This document shows, piece by piece, positions 10,081 to 18,733 of a stretch of DNA of 64,000 nucleotides. The notes below the pieces were generated by a model. The model made no database searches and was not told where the DNA came from. It saw only the letters and a list, made by a program, of their open reading frames with translations. Position numbers and translations under genes: made by a program. The DNA comes from an uncultured Lutibacter sp. Lineage in GTDB: Bacteria > Bacteroidota > Bacteroidia > Flavobacteriales > Flavobacteriaceae. The stretch is from NCBI RefSeq assembly GCF_947495725.1, contig NZ_CANLZZ010000005.1, positions 248,001-312,000 on the forward strand, given 5' to 3'. How positions within the stretch are numbered: the first letter of the stretch is position 1; every line of letters starts with the position of its first letter.

Positions 10081-11196
10081 TTATTCAGTTTTTCCGTTTT
10101 TTCTTATTTTACCGTTATGTACTATCAATGTTTCATCTGTAATTTCTTCTTCTAAATCCCAAACAAATTCGTTATCTTTTGTTAGGTGTTTTAAAAAGTT
10201 AAACATGTTTTTACCATATAAATCACTTGCGTTTGTAGAAACACTTTCAGGAGAAATTGTAGTTCCAATTATTTTCACTCCGTTTTTTATAACTGTTTTA
10301 TTTAACTTACTTAATTCAACATTTCCACCTTGTGCCGCTGCTAAATCTATAATTACAGCACCATTTTTCATTTGTTTAATTTGTTCTTCGGTAATTAAAA
10401 TAGGAGATTTTCTTCCTGGAACCATAGCGGTTGTTATTACTAAATCTGCTTGAAACAACGACTTATTAACAGCTTCTTTTTGTCTGCGTGCATAATCTTC
10501 AGAAGCGGCCTTTGCGTAACCACCTTCCGATTTTTCTTCGCCAGTGTTATCTACAGAAATAAATTTAGCACCTAACGATTCTGTTTGCTCTTTTGTTTCC
10601 ATTCTAATATCAGTTGCTTCAACAACGGCACCTAATCTTTTTGCGGTTGCAATTGCTTGTAAACCAGCAACTCCTACACCGTAAACTAGCACTCTAGATG
10701 GTGTAATTGTTCCGGCGGCGGTCATCATTAATGGAAATATTTTTGTCATTTCATAAGCTCCTAAAATAACAGCTTTATACCCCGCTAAATTACTTTGAGA
10801 ACTTAAAACATCCATATCTTGAGCTCTTGAAATACGAGGCATTGCATCCATAGAAAAAGCAGTTGCTCCTTTTTCAGCAATTGCTTTAATTAAATCTGGA
10901 TTCGATTTATGGAATAATTGACTCATTAAAATGTGAGAACTATCTATTAGTTTTAAGTCATCTTCATCAAAAGGATTGATTTTTACTAGCACTTTGGCTT
11001 CTTTAAAAACCACACCTCTAATATCTACGGTAGCTCCAATTTTTTCATAATCAGAGTTTTTAAAAGAAGAATTTACTCCTGCATCTTCCTCTACCAAAAC
11101 TTCAAAACCTTTTTCTATTAGTTGTTTTGCAATAATGGGAGAAATACAGACACGTCTTTCACCTTTTTGAGTTTCTTTTAGTATGCCTATTTTCAT
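10081..11196 (-). CDS. pntAA: NAD(P) transhydrogenase subunit alpha, NAD-binding part (alpha-1)
   Basis: Soluble NAD(H)-binding domain I of the transhydrogenase, 371 aa. The N-terminal MKIGILKETQKGERRV is the AlaDH/PNT N-terminal signature. A Rossmann fold follows at about 165-200 (VLVYGVGVAGLQAIATAKRL, then TDIR), with the PNT mobile-loop region SEGGYAKAASEDY near 226. No membrane segment is present, in keeping with the split subunit layout. It is the first gene of the operon. A TAACTTTG box on the coding strand (plus 11347-11354) could be the -7 element, leaving a leader of about 140 bases, though its -33 partner is not clear. Confidence 0.96.
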   Translation of the reverse strand: MKIGILKETQKGERRVCISPIIAKQLIEKGFEVLVEEDAGVNSSFKNSDYEKIGATVDIRGVVFKEAKVLVKINPFDEDDLKLIDSSHILMSQLFHKSNPDLIKAIAEKGATAFSMDAMPRISRAQDMDVLSSQSNLAGYKAVILGAYEMTKIFPLMMTAAGTITPSRVLVYGVGVAGLQAIATAKRLGAVVEATDIRMETKEQTESLGAKFISVDNTGEEKSEGGYAKAASEDYARRQKEAVNKSLFQADLVITTAMVPGRKSPILITEEQIKQMKNGAVIIDLAAAQGGNVELSKLNKTVIKNGVKIIGTTISPESVSTNASDLYGKNMFNFLKHLTKDNEFVWDLEEEITDETLIVHNGKIRKNGKTE

Positions 11197-11546
11197 TTGG
11201 TATTTAAATTTAAAAATTGGTTAAATTATAGTTTTATGTTTGTTTGATTTTTTCGGGAAATTTGGTGAAGTCAGAGATTTATTAAGAAAATATTGGTAGA
11301 ATTTAAAGGGAGAAAAATCTCTGTTCATATTTATATGTTTAATATACAAAGTTAAAGTTAATTAATAAATAGAATATAAAGATTGATAAAAATCACAGAT
11401 TATAAATAATTTTATAAAACAACTGGTAAATTGGGTTATATGTAGTAATTGTTGCTTACATTAATTGAGATTATTCATTTTTTAATTTTATTGGTTCATA
11501 GTTTTTGAAATAATATATTTGTGGTACTCATAAAATTACATTTATT
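11197..11546. other. Divergent intergenic region, pnt operon / PhnP-like gene
   Basis: About 350 AT-rich bases between divergent genes. I find no ORF or RNA gene in it. It holds a good promoter for the plus-strand gene (11491-11521) and a possible -7 element for the pnt operon (11347-11354, minus strand). Confidence 0.5.
11491..11521 (+). promoter_or_regulatory. Flavobacterial-type promoter for the PhnP-like gene
   Basis: TTG at 11491 and TATATTTG at 11514-11521, 20 bases apart, match the Bacteroidota -33/-7 pattern. The start codon is 26 bases downstream. Confidence 0.6.
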
Positions 11547-12311
11547 TTGAAAATAACATTTTTAGGTACCGGAACTTCTCAAGGTATTCCTGTTATTAAC
11601 TGTGATCATCCGGTTTGTCTTTCTAAAGATAAAAAGGATAAAAGATTGCGAGTTTCTATTTTAGTTGAATGGGACAATTTTGCATTTGTGGTAGATTGTG
11701 GTCCCGATTTTAGATACCAAATGTTAAGAGCAAATGTGAAAAAAATTGACGGTGTTTTTATTACTCACGAGCACGCAGATCATATTGGAGGTTTAGACGA
11801 TTTAAGACCATTTTGTTTTCAAATGGGTGCTGTTCCAATTTATGCACAAAAGAGTGTTTTAGAAAATTTGGCATATAGGTTTGAGTATATTTTTAATGAC
11901 AAAAATAAATACCCTGGAGCTCCAAAAGTTGTTAGTAAACCTATTAAAAATGAATTAATTACTTTAGGAGGTGTACAAATTTTACCAATAGAAGTAATGC
12001 ACGGAAATCTTAAAATTTTTGGTTATAAATTTAATAATACGGCTTATTTAACCGATGTTAAAACCATTAGCGAAGAAGAGAAAAAGAAGCTATATAATTT
12101 AGATGTTTTAATTATAAATGCAATACGGCATAAACCACATCACTCGCATTTAAATTTAGATGAAGCCTTAGCACTGGTAAATGAGTTAAAGCCAAAAAAA
12201 ACTTATTTTACACATATAAGTCATCATTTAGGATTTCACGAAGAAGTTGAAAAAACCTTACCAAAAAATGTTTATTTAGCATACGATGGGTTGGTTATAG
12301 AAATAGATTAA
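11547..12311 (+). CDS. Metallo-beta-lactamase-fold phosphodiesterase (PhnP-like)
   Basis: Zinc-dependent hydrolase of the PhnP / phosphoribosyl 1,2-cyclic phosphate phosphodiesterase group, 254 aa. Visible: N-terminal FLGTGTSQGIPV, a CDHPVC pair typical of this subgroup's structural metal site, the metal motif THEHADHIGGLDD near residue 76, a later His in EVMHGN, and the Asp ligand in AYLTDVK. The chosen start is a TTG codon at 11547, because no ATG precedes the conserved MKITFLG opening and the promoter sits just upstream. No phosphonate genes are nearby, so the real substrate may be another cyclic phosphate. It converges tail to tail, nine bases apart, with the pentapeptide gene. Confidence 0.85.
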   Translation: MKITFLGTGTSQGIPVINCDHPVCLSKDKKDKRLRVSILVEWDNFAFVVDCGPDFRYQMLRANVKKIDGVFITHEHADHIGGLDDLRPFCFQMGAVPIYAQKSVLENLAYRFEYIFNDKNKYPGAPKVVSKPIKNELITLGGVQILPIEVMHGNLKIFGYKFNNTAYLTDVKTISEEEKKKLYNLDVLIINAIRHKPHHSHLNLDEALALVNELKPKKTYFTHISHHLGFHEEVEKTLPKNVYLAYDGLVIEID

Positions 12312-12320
12312 TACGTTACT

Positions 12321-12893
12321 TTATTCAATTACTATTTTATATTTTCTTAGTAAACCAGCAATTTGATCTAATGAAAATTTAGCATTTTTTAAAGCGTTTT
12401 TTTCGGGGTCTATAGTATAATTAGTGGAAGTTCTAAAATCTGCCTTTTCTAAATTAGTGTTTTCAAAAGAGGCTCCTTTAAAATCGCAAGAGCTAAATAT
12501 TGAATTTGATAAATCGCATTTAACAAAATCTACTTCCTGTAAATTGCAATGAGCAAATTTGGTATTACTCATTTTAATGCTATAAAATGAAGATAAATTT
12601 AAATCACACTTATTTAGTGATATAGCAAATAAAAACTGATTGCATTCACTAAAATTAACGCCAACTAATTTGCATTTACTAAAATTAACGTCTTTAAATG
12701 AGGTGTTTTTAAGCTTGGATAAACTAAAATTACAATCTTCAAAATCGCACTCAATAAATTCGTTGTTAGATAAATCTAGTTTAGAAAAATTACAATTTTT
12801 AAAAGTACAGTTATCATATTCTGCTCTTTGAAATTTTTCAATAGTAAAATCTTTTCCTTTAAAGGTTTCTCCTTCAATATAAATATCGTTCAT
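12321..12893 (-). CDS. Pentapeptide-repeat protein
   Basis: 190 aa protein built almost entirely of A(D/N)LxX-type pentapeptide repeats, for example CTFKNCNFSKLDLSNNEF and TSFKDVNFSKCKLVGVNF, which form a right-handed quadrilateral beta-helix. No signal peptide is seen, so it is cytosolic. Cys and Phe at the inward positions are unusually frequent. Some members (Qnr-like) protect DNA gyrase, and this size is in their range, but the sequence alone does not show that. It starts four bases after the stop of the AlkD-like gene, so the two form an operon. A DNA-related role would fit that partner, but this is only inference. Confidence 0.85.
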   Translation of the reverse strand: MNDIYIEGETFKGKDFTIEKFQRAEYDNCTFKNCNFSKLDLSNNEFIECDFEDCNFSLSKLKNTSFKDVNFSKCKLVGVNFSECNQFLFAISLNKCDLNLSSFYSIKMSNTKFAHCNLQEVDFVKCDLSNSIFSSCDFKGASFENTNLEKADFRTSTNYTIDPEKNALKNAKFSLDQIAGLLRKYKIVIE

Positions 12894-12897
12894 AGTG

Positions 12898-13605
12898 TTA
12901 TTTTTTCATAGCTTCTTGTTTTAATTCTTTTGGCATTTTTTCAATTGCATATCGCAATGCAGTTCTAGGCATTTTAATTTTATGTTGCATTACATAATTA
13001 AAAATTGCTTGTTGGTTAGTTTGGCTAGCAACTTTTAACATCCATCCATATCCTTTTTGAACCATATCTTCGTTATCCAGCATTAAATTATCGGCAATTT
13101 CTAAAATATCATTTAAAAACAATCCATGTTTTGCTGGGAAAATAAGTGAAACTGCTGAAGCTCTTCGTTTCCACAAGTTTTTAGATTGTGTCCATTTTTT
13201 TAATTCTTCTAAATATTCAGGATATTGTTCTATAAAAAAACCAACAGTTTTTGTGCATAAAGTATCGCAAGTTGCCCAATTTGTAATGTAGCTATCAATC
13301 CAGTTTTCAAGAACCTTAAAATCATTGGGTTCTAATTGTTTTTTTAAAGCATAAGACCAATCGCAGGCAATAAGCGATTCTTCCATAATATTGGTTTCAA
13401 AAAGCGCTTTACAACCTTCAAAAACAACTTCTTTTGGTTCGTTTTTAATTATTTTAAAATGTTCTTTAGCTATTTGATGTACATACATAGCTTTAACTCC
13501 GTAATTGTTAAATTCTTCTTTAAAAAAACGTTTACTGGCAAGTTTAACCTTCGGATCACTGTATTTTAAAAGGTCTTCTCTTATTTTATTTAGAAGTTCA
13601 TCCAT
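12898..13605 (-). CDS. DNA alkylation repair protein (AlkD-like HEAT-repeat glycosylase)
   Basis: 235 aa all-helical protein of the AlkD family, which excise alkylated bases using stacked ALK (HEAT-like) repeats. The sequence shows VKAMYVHQIAKEHF near 34, CDWSYALKKQL near 81, the stretch WIDSYITNWATCDTLCTKTVG near 102, and WKRRASAVSLIFPAKHG near 145, which correspond to the conserved Trp/Asp/Arg landmarks of the family (Trp-x-x-x-Asp and Trp-x-Arg-Arg). No membrane or signal segment. It is the first gene of a two-gene operon with the pentapeptide protein. Sure of the family, less of the substrate. Confidence 0.85.
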   Translation of the reverse strand: MDELLNKIREDLLKYSDPKVKLASKRFFKEEFNNYGVKAMYVHQIAKEHFKIIKNEPKEVVFEGCKALFETNIMEESLIACDWSYALKKQLEPNDFKVLENWIDSYITNWATCDTLCTKTVGFFIEQYPEYLEELKKWTQSKNLWKRRASAVSLIFPAKHGLFLNDILEIADNLMLDNEDMVQKGYGWMLKVASQTNQQAIFNYVMQHKIKMPRTALRYAIEKMPKELKQEAMKK

Positions 13606-13641
13606 TAATTAATTTTAAAGGTGATATTAAACAATGTTTAA

Positions 13642-13657
13642 AATGATTATAATCATT
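13642..13657. promoter_or_regulatory. 16-bp perfect palindrome in a divergent promoter region
   Basis: AATGATTATAATCATT is a perfect dyad in the short intergenic region between the divergent alkD-like and DUF2953-like genes. It could be an operator. No regulator is identified. Confidence 0.35.
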
Positions 13658-13742
13658 GCAATTTAGGGAAATATTTTTTTTAAAATGACCTTCATCATTG
13701 TAAATATTGGTACTATTTGGTTACTTCAAACAAATAAAAAAA

Positions 13743-14240
13743 ATGTATTTATTAGGGTTTTTTATACTGGTTTTATTACTGCTTTTTTATGTGTTGTTTA
13801 AGCCTGTAATTTTGGTAGTAAACACTTCTACAAGTGAATATTACGTGCAAATGAAAGGGTTGTTTAAAGCAAGTTTAATAGGCGATGAAGAAACAGTTTT
13901 AAAGTTAAATTTAAAAGTTCTTTTTTTTAACTATAATTTTTATCCATTAAGAATGAAACTCAAACAGAAAAAAGAATTAAATAAACCAAAAGGAGAAATT
14001 AAAAATAGAAGAGTACTATTTAAAAAAGGACTAAAGTTTATAAAATCAATTAAAGTGAATAAAATGTATGTGAATATTGATACTGGAGATTGTATTGCAA
14101 ATGCAAAACTGTATCCAATGTTTACTTTTTTTAATTACCATTTTGGAACCTTTAAAATAAATTATATGGGAGAGAATGAAGTGGTTGTGAATTTAAAAAG
14201 CAGGCCATGGAATTTAGTGAAAGCGATTATTAACCTTTAA
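13743..14240 (+). CDS. DUF2953-like membrane-anchored protein (YtfI-type)
   Basis: 165 aa protein with one N-terminal hydrophobic helix (MYLLGFFILVLLLLFYVLF), followed by a basic beta-rich body with FFNYNFYPLRMKLKQKKE and, near the end, FTFFNYHFGTFKINYMGENE. The frame is open from a TTG at 13707, but ATG 13743 puts the helix at the start, so I chose it. Order and layout match the DUF2953 (YtfI) protein that precedes GerW/YtfJ in Firmicutes, and a GerW-like gene follows ten bases later. Sequence similarity to DUF2953 is judged by eye, and the partner gene is the stronger evidence. Function unknown. Confidence 0.55.
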   Translation: MYLLGFFILVLLLLFYVLFKPVILVVNTSTSEYYVQMKGLFKASLIGDEETVLKLNLKVLFFNYNFYPLRMKLKQKKELNKPKGEIKNRRVLFKKGLKFIKSIKVNKMYVNIDTGDCIANAKLYPMFTFFNYHFGTFKINYMGENEVVVNLKSRPWNLVKAIINL

Positions 14241-14250
14241 AAATTATATT

Positions 14251-14625
14251 ATGGATTTACAATTAGAAGAATTATTAAAACAAATTACAGACTTTATGAA
14301 AACTGAAGCCAATACAGATACTGTTGTTGGAAAACAGTTTGATTTAGGAGAATTTAAATGTGTACCAGTTATTAAAGTTGGTATGGGATTTGGTTCTGGA
14401 GGAGGAGAAGGTCATGAAAAGAAAAGTAGTGGTGGTGAAGGAATGGGAGCTGGTGCTGGTGCAGGTGTAGGTATTGAACCAATTGGTTTTTTAGTTACAA
14501 AAGGCGATCAAATTTCTTTCATAGAAGCTGGTAAAGCACATGGCTTATCTGCAATGTTTGAAAAAGTTCCAGACATGGTTGAAAAAATTATTAAAGAGCG
14601 AAACAAAGAAGAGGTAGAGGTTTAA
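14251..14625 (+). CDS. GerW (YtfJ) family protein
   Basis: 124 aa cytosolic protein of the GerW/YtfJ family. The order of landmarks is clear: VVGKQFDLGEFKCVPVIKVG near 25, then a Gly-rich stretch with GFGSGGGEG and GAGAGAGVGIEPIGFLV, then an end rich in Lys/Glu. In Bacillus the family member is needed for spore germination, but this organism is a non-sporeformer, so the role must be more general. It forms a likely operon with the DUF2953-like gene directly upstream. A terminator-like stem lies about 135 bases downstream. Confidence 0.85.
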   Translation: MDLQLEELLKQITDFMKTEANTDTVVGKQFDLGEFKCVPVIKVGMGFGSGGGEGHEKKSSGGEGMGAGAGAGVGIEPIGFLVTKGDQISFIEAGKAHGLSAMFEKVPDMVEKIIKERNKEEVEV

Positions 14626-14759
14626 TGTAAAAACAATTAATCTCAATTCAATTTTTTGACAAAAATCACTCGAACTGTCAAATGTTTTAAAAATGCAAAA
14701 AGGGTATATTTATTAAATTCCTTATTAACATATTTGCGGTTGTAATAGTTTAATTAACA

Positions 14760-14801
14760 AAAAAACCTTGTAAAATTTTAAATAATCTTACAAGGTTTTT
14801 A
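14760..14801. terminator. Bidirectional intrinsic terminator
   Basis: AAAAACCTTGTAA and TTACAAGGTTTTT pair around a short AT loop, between the convergent GerW-like gene and the 437 aa membrane-protein gene. Confidence 0.8.
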
Positions 14802-14820
14802 ATAGGTATACTTTTATAAG

Positions 14821-16134
14821 TTAATTTTTTGAAATGTAGTAAAATGGAATGGTCCAAGCTGTAATATCTTTTTTATCCTGCTTTTTCTTAACTTCTAATT
14901 TAGTTAATCCAGATTTAAGGTTAGAAAGATCTATATAACAAATTATTCCAGATTGATTGGTTTTTGGGTGTTCATATCTTAAAAAATCGACTTTTGTTAG
15001 TGTTCCATTTATATAAATAAGAACGTATTTTTGATAACATTTAAGCAGTTGTGCTCTTCTTTCTGTTCGTTGCTCCAAGCCCGATTTGTTTGGATCTTCA
15101 ATATAGGAACCACAAATCTCTTGTCTTATTTTTTTTTCGTGACTAAAAATAGGAATAAAAAGTTTTAAAACAGAAGATTCAACCTTATCAGATTCAATTT
15201 CTGGGCTCAATAAAAAATTGGCATCGTTATTTTCACTTTTATAATAGCTAGAGTACGATTTTGTTACATCAAAATAAGATTCTTGAGTAATAAGATATGG
15301 AATATTTGTATTGGTCATTTGATATACTGATACAAACATTCCAGATAAAATAAATATAAAAAGTAAGGAAATTAAGCTTTTCTTTTTTTTGAAATTTGAA
15401 CCGAAAATCATAAATACCTGAAGTATAGACTTATAAAGAGGTCCGTAGGTTATAATAGAGACCAATTTAACAATTCTAAAATTCCAAATTTGTAGGTTTT
15501 CCTTTTCTTTGTTCTTTTTTAGATTGGCTATTAAAGATATTATAGCTTGAACAAATATAGTTGCTAACAATAAAATGCCAGGTATTAAAAGTATATAGGA
15601 ATTAACATACTCGGAAAGTAAATTGAAAATTAATAAATAGATACTTGCAAATAAACCCAAATACATATAGGTGAGCAGGAAGGTAAATGCAACAGAAAAA
15701 ATAACGCTACACAACTCATCAACTTTTTGGATAGAGTCCTTTAATTTAGGAAGTATGGCTAGTATTTTTTCTGTATAAATTTTAGAATATGCGCTGTCTT
15801 CAACACTGTAATCGGGAAATACAGAATTTAAACCAACAAGACCAACCCAATAGGCTCGTAAAAAAAAATGGATAACGAACATTGAAATTAGAATACTTAT
15901 TGCTAAAAGCCCGAAAAAAACAATCATATAACCAATTAAATACTGACTAGGATCTAATAAGTTAATAAATTTGTTTGTAGCCCAATCAATTAAACCAAAC
16001 ATTTGTAGGGTTCCAAAAATTGAAATTGTAGATACTAATAATTCAGCTTCCCAACTTTCATCTTTTAGCCTTTGCAGCCAATTTTTGGGCGATTTCAAAG
16101 AAGGCGTTGTATCTATAGTCTTAGTTTTACTCAT
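14821..16134 (-). CDS. Multi-pass membrane protein of unknown function, 437 aa
   Basis: Not recognised. Starting at ATG 16134 (MSKTKTIDTTPS) the protein has a basic N-terminus of about 35 aa, six or so hydrophobic helices between about 40 and 280, and a C-terminal soluble domain of about 160 aa with a CGSYIEDPNKSG region and a beta-rich end. The frame is open nine codons further to a TTG, but the ATG overlaps the stop of the small gene upstream by eight bases (ATGAGTAA), typical of coupled genes. The C-terminal part is probably extracytoplasmic. No transporter or enzyme motif is visible. Confidence 0.6.
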   Translation of the reverse strand: MSKTKTIDTTPSLKSPKNWLQRLKDESWEAELLVSTISIFGTLQMFGLIDWATNKFINLLDPSQYLIGYMIVFFGLLAISILISMFVIHFFLRAYWVGLVGLNSVFPDYSVEDSAYSKIYTEKILAILPKLKDSIQKVDELCSVIFSVAFTFLLTYMYLGLFASIYLLIFNLLSEYVNSYILLIPGILLLATIFVQAIISLIANLKKNKEKENLQIWNFRIVKLVSIITYGPLYKSILQVFMIFGSNFKKKKSLISLLFIFILSGMFVSVYQMTNTNIPYLITQESYFDVTKSYSSYYKSENNDANFLLSPEIESDKVESSVLKLFIPIFSHEKKIRQEICGSYIEDPNKSGLEQRTERRAQLLKCYQKYVLIYINGTLTKVDFLRYEHPKTNQSGIICYIDLSNLKSGLTKLEVKKKQDKKDITAWTIPFYYISKN

Positions 16135-16306
16135 TCTTTTTTTTATTTTTATTCTGTTCAATTAAAACTACCCCAATTAAAGACACACCAATAACAATTC
16201 CGCCTAAAGCATCTATAAATTTTTGTCCTTTAAAAACTGCGTATAAAGCAAATAATATGGAAGCGATTCCTATTACGATTATTAGATTTCTCATTGATGT
16301 ACTCAT
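16127..16306 (-). CDS. Small two-helix membrane protein, 59 aa
   Basis: A short gene with ATG at 16306 and TAA at 16127-16129. It encodes two hydrophobic segments, NLIIVIGIASILFALYAV and a second one around GGIVIGVSLIGVVLI, and ends in a Lys/Asn-rich tail. Its stop overlaps the start of the following 437 aa membrane-protein gene in another frame (ATGAGTAA), which supports both being real and co-translated. It could be a small partner subunit. Function unknown. Confidence 0.6.
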   Translation of the reverse strand: MSTSMRNLIIVIGIASILFALYAVFKGQKFIDALGGIVIGVSLIGVVLIEQNKNKKKNE

Positions 16307-16437
16307 TTTACAATTAATTTATGTTGGTTAATTTATTTTTTGCGAGTAATTTTTCCTAATTTAATAAATAAACACGGAACAGAAAATTAAAAAGATTTTT
16401 TGAAGTTTAACTCAATTAAATTTAGAGAGTATTAAAA

Positions 16438-17475
16438 CTAATAATTAGAACTTACTATTTTTACAATTCTATTGTACATTATTTCCGATAAATTCCAGTT
16501 GTAACCATTAAAATCTACCGTATTTGTAAATTGAATAACCACAGTATCTATATCCTTATGATATTTTGCTATAGTTTGGTATCCAGGAATTAAGCCTGTG
16601 TGCTCGTAGGTGTAGATTGATGAATATATTTCTTGTTCTTGTTTGTCTGTAAATACCGTTCCATTATTTAAGGCTCTTATAAATTTGCCTAAATCTTCTG
16701 CGGTTGCCAATATTGAGCCCACATTATTGGTTTTTAAATCCATACTGTAACCTACATAGTAACCGCTCATTACATCGTCTATGTTAACATTGTTTATAGA
16801 GCCAAAAGTGTGGTTTAAGTTTAGTGGAGTTAAAATCTCTTCTTGAATGTATTGGAATGTATTATATCCAAGTATTCGGTTCATTATTTTATCTAATAGC
16901 AAGTAGTTTGTGTTACAATATTCATAATCTTCGCCTGGCTTAAAATTTGCAGGTACATCCAAAACCAATTCAAGATTTTCGTCTGCTGTTTCTTTTGGTG
17001 TTAACCAATAATTTTGGGTATCAGTAAAATTTGGAATGCCACTTCTATGTTGCACCATCATTTTTAAGGTAATTTCGTTGGCAAATTCAATTCTGTTTTT
17101 CAACTCAGGTAAATAATAAGCAAGCGATTTATTTAAAACTAAACGTCCATCTCGCACCAATTTTGCAATAGCTACCGCATAATACAGTTTATTTACACTC
17201 GCTATTTTAAATAATGAATGAGGATCTGCAGCAATTTTGTTTTCCCTATTTTTATAACCCGAAGTATAAAATTGAGGTTGTTTACCTTTTGTATCTACAT
17301 AAACTATAATGCCATCGAATCCATAATTAGTGGCTTTATTTACTTGTTCTTGAACGGTTTTAGGTAATGGAGTTATCCAAGCTTTTACAATTGGCCAAGG
17401 AACAAAGTATAAAGAAATAGCTGTTCCAATAAACAATAAAATTCTAAATAGTTGTTTTGATTTTATTTTGGTCAT
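16438..17475 (-). CDS. Serine hydrolase, beta-lactamase class C / PBP-like family
   Basis: 345 aa membrane-anchored or exported penicillin-recognising hydrolase. One N-terminal hydrophobic helix (residues 10-30) is followed by the catalytic domain. All three family motifs are present: SVNK (S-x-x-K) near residue 93, YCN (Y-x-N) in EDYEYCNTNYLLLDK near 187, and HTG near 293 in YEHTGLIPGYQ. Esterases, D-amino peptidases and beta-lactamases share this fold, so the substrate cannot be read from sequence. It lies directly downstream (18 bases) of a lipoprotein gene on the same strand. Confidence 0.9.
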   Translation of the reverse strand: MTKIKSKQLFRILLFIGTAISLYFVPWPIVKAWITPLPKTVQEQVNKATNYGFDGIIVYVDTKGKQPQFYTSGYKNRENKIAADPHSLFKIASVNKLYYAVAIAKLVRDGRLVLNKSLAYYLPELKNRIEFANEITLKMMVQHRSGIPNFTDTQNYWLTPKETADENLELVLDVPANFKPGEDYEYCNTNYLLLDKIMNRILGYNTFQYIQEEILTPLNLNHTFGSINNVNIDDVMSGYYVGYSMDLKTNNVGSILATAEDLGKFIRALNNGTVFTDKQEQEIYSSIYTYEHTGLIPGYQTIAKYHKDIDTVVIQFTNTVDFNGYNWNLSEIMYNRIVKIVSSNY

Positions 17476-17493
17476 ATTGTTAAATATGGAAGG

Positions 17494-17997
17494 TTATTTT
17501 TTATCAGTTAGCTTTTCAAAAGTCATTTCAGAATCCCAACAATCTCCATAATCAGATTGGCATTTTAATTTAACACTATCTTTTAATAATTCTCCGTTAT
17601 ATTTCAATAATCCTCTAGAAATTGCAATTATTGATTTTTTTTCTAAATTTCTTTCCTGTTTTACAACTTTCATTAGAGAGTTTTCACAAAGTTCTCTTTT
17701 TCCAATTTCAAAACTTATAGTGTTATTTTCTATAGTAAGTTTTTTTATTTCATTTTTATAAAACAAAATTCCGAATCTGCTATTATCTTCAGCTCCGTAA
17801 TAAAGAGCGCTATATTTTCCGTTTAGTGTGTCAATTACCAAATAATGATTTTCGGATTGTTTAAGGGCTTTATATTCATAGATTCCGATTAATTCCGTGT
17901 TTAATTTTTTAGGTTCAGTTTTTATTTCCGATGTTTTTTTGTCGGAATTACAACTAATTAAACTCACTATTAAAATCAGTAATGAAATTTTTTTCAT
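17494..17997 (-). CDS. Small lipoprotein of unknown function
   Basis: 167 aa lipoprotein: the signal MKKISLLILIVSLISC has a clear lipobox, followed by a Lys/Thr-rich linker and a beta-rich domain with ELIGIYEYKALKQSENHYLV. It contains a C-terminal CQSDYGDCWDSEM with a possible disulfide pair. Not recognised. It precedes the serine hydrolase gene by 18 bases and may share its transcript. Upstream begins the first attC-like element of the accessory block. Confidence 0.6.
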   Translation of the reverse strand: MKKISLLILIVSLISCNSDKKTSEIKTEPKKLNTELIGIYEYKALKQSENHYLVIDTLNGKYSALYYGAEDNSRFGILFYKNEIKKLTIENNTISFEIGKRELCENSLMKVVKQERNLEKKSIIAISRGLLKYNGELLKDSVKLKCQSDYGDCWDSEMTFEKLTDKK

Positions 17998-18004
17998 AAT
18001 GTAT

Positions 18005-18137
18005 GCTAACGTTGTTTGTATATAATTTGTTACGTTGTTAAAGCACCTAAATTAATAAATAAACACGAAAAAGAAAATACGCAATTCTTTTTATAAGCAA
18101 GGGGAGAACCAAGCAATTGATAATAGCTATTATTGTG
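18005..18137. repeat. attC-like intergenic element 1 (type 1)
   Basis: Begins GCTAACGTTG and ends near TATTGTGG. It contains the type 1 core (AAGCACCTAAATTAATAAAT ... GGAGAACCAAGCAATT) seen again at five or more places downstream. It sits between a start codon and the next gene's stop. Confidence 0.5.
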
Positions 18138-18684
18138 GTTTATTTAAGTTTTTTCTGTTTTTTAATATTAGGAGTGTAATTATATAAATAGCTACAATTG
18201 CAAAGGGAATAGCAATAAATCTGTATTCGGGTAACAGATACCAAAGAATTAAAATTGTAACTGTTCTAGTTAATGTGTGAAAAATTCCAACCCAATGTTT
18301 TATAATCCAAGAAAATGGCACCCACATTAATCCGGTTAAAATTCCTACACTCATGGGAAGTGATGTATAATCAACTAAAAAAAATGGAATTGCAATTGAA
18401 TACACCAGAATTGCCTGACCAGCGGTGAAAAGAAAAAGTGTATCGAATTCGTTTTTTGGTTTGCTTTTATCTAAAAAATTTTCACCAGTGTATTTCGATA
18501 GAAACAAACCTAAATATACAATACTTCCAGTTCCAATAAAAATTGACCAAACGGCTACAAAATCAGAGAAAAATATCCCCATTATTCCAATGATAGTCCA
18601 AATAATTAGTCCAGCTAGTGGTGTAGCTAAAAATTTTTGATTGATATATTCAATTCTTTGTTGTTCTAATGTTCTTTCGTTCAT
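18130..18684 (-). CDS. Multi-pass membrane protein (possibly DUF7010-like), 184 aa
   Basis: Integral membrane protein with a charged N-terminus (MNERTLEQQRIEYINQKF) and about six hydrophobic helices filling residues 20-180, with conserved-looking stretches ATPLAGLIIWTIIG and GILTGLMWVPFSWIIKHW. I have a weak recollection that such proteins are filed under DUF7010, but cannot confirm it. Its stop lies inside the end of attC-like element 1, as expected of a cassette gene. The exported DsbD-N-like gene lies upstream, about 50 bases away. Confidence 0.55.
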   Translation of the reverse strand: MNERTLEQQRIEYINQKFLATPLAGLIIWTIIGIMGIFFSDFVAVWSIFIGTGSIVYLGLFLSKYTGENFLDKSKPKNEFDTLFLFTAGQAILVYSIAIPFFLVDYTSLPMSVGILTGLMWVPFSWIIKHWVGIFHTLTRTVTILILWYLLPEYRFIAIPFAIVAIYIITLLILKNRKNLNKPQ

Positions 18685-18733
18685 TTTATAAAATGTTTTG
18701 TGTACTATTTTAAGTTTTACTTTCTAAACTTAC

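Noticed and set aside
16307-16437. Further attC-like element between 16307 and 16437
   Set aside because: It has a faint type 1 core (TAATTTAATAAATAAACACGG) but neither AAC nor GTT end, so I did not list it as an element.
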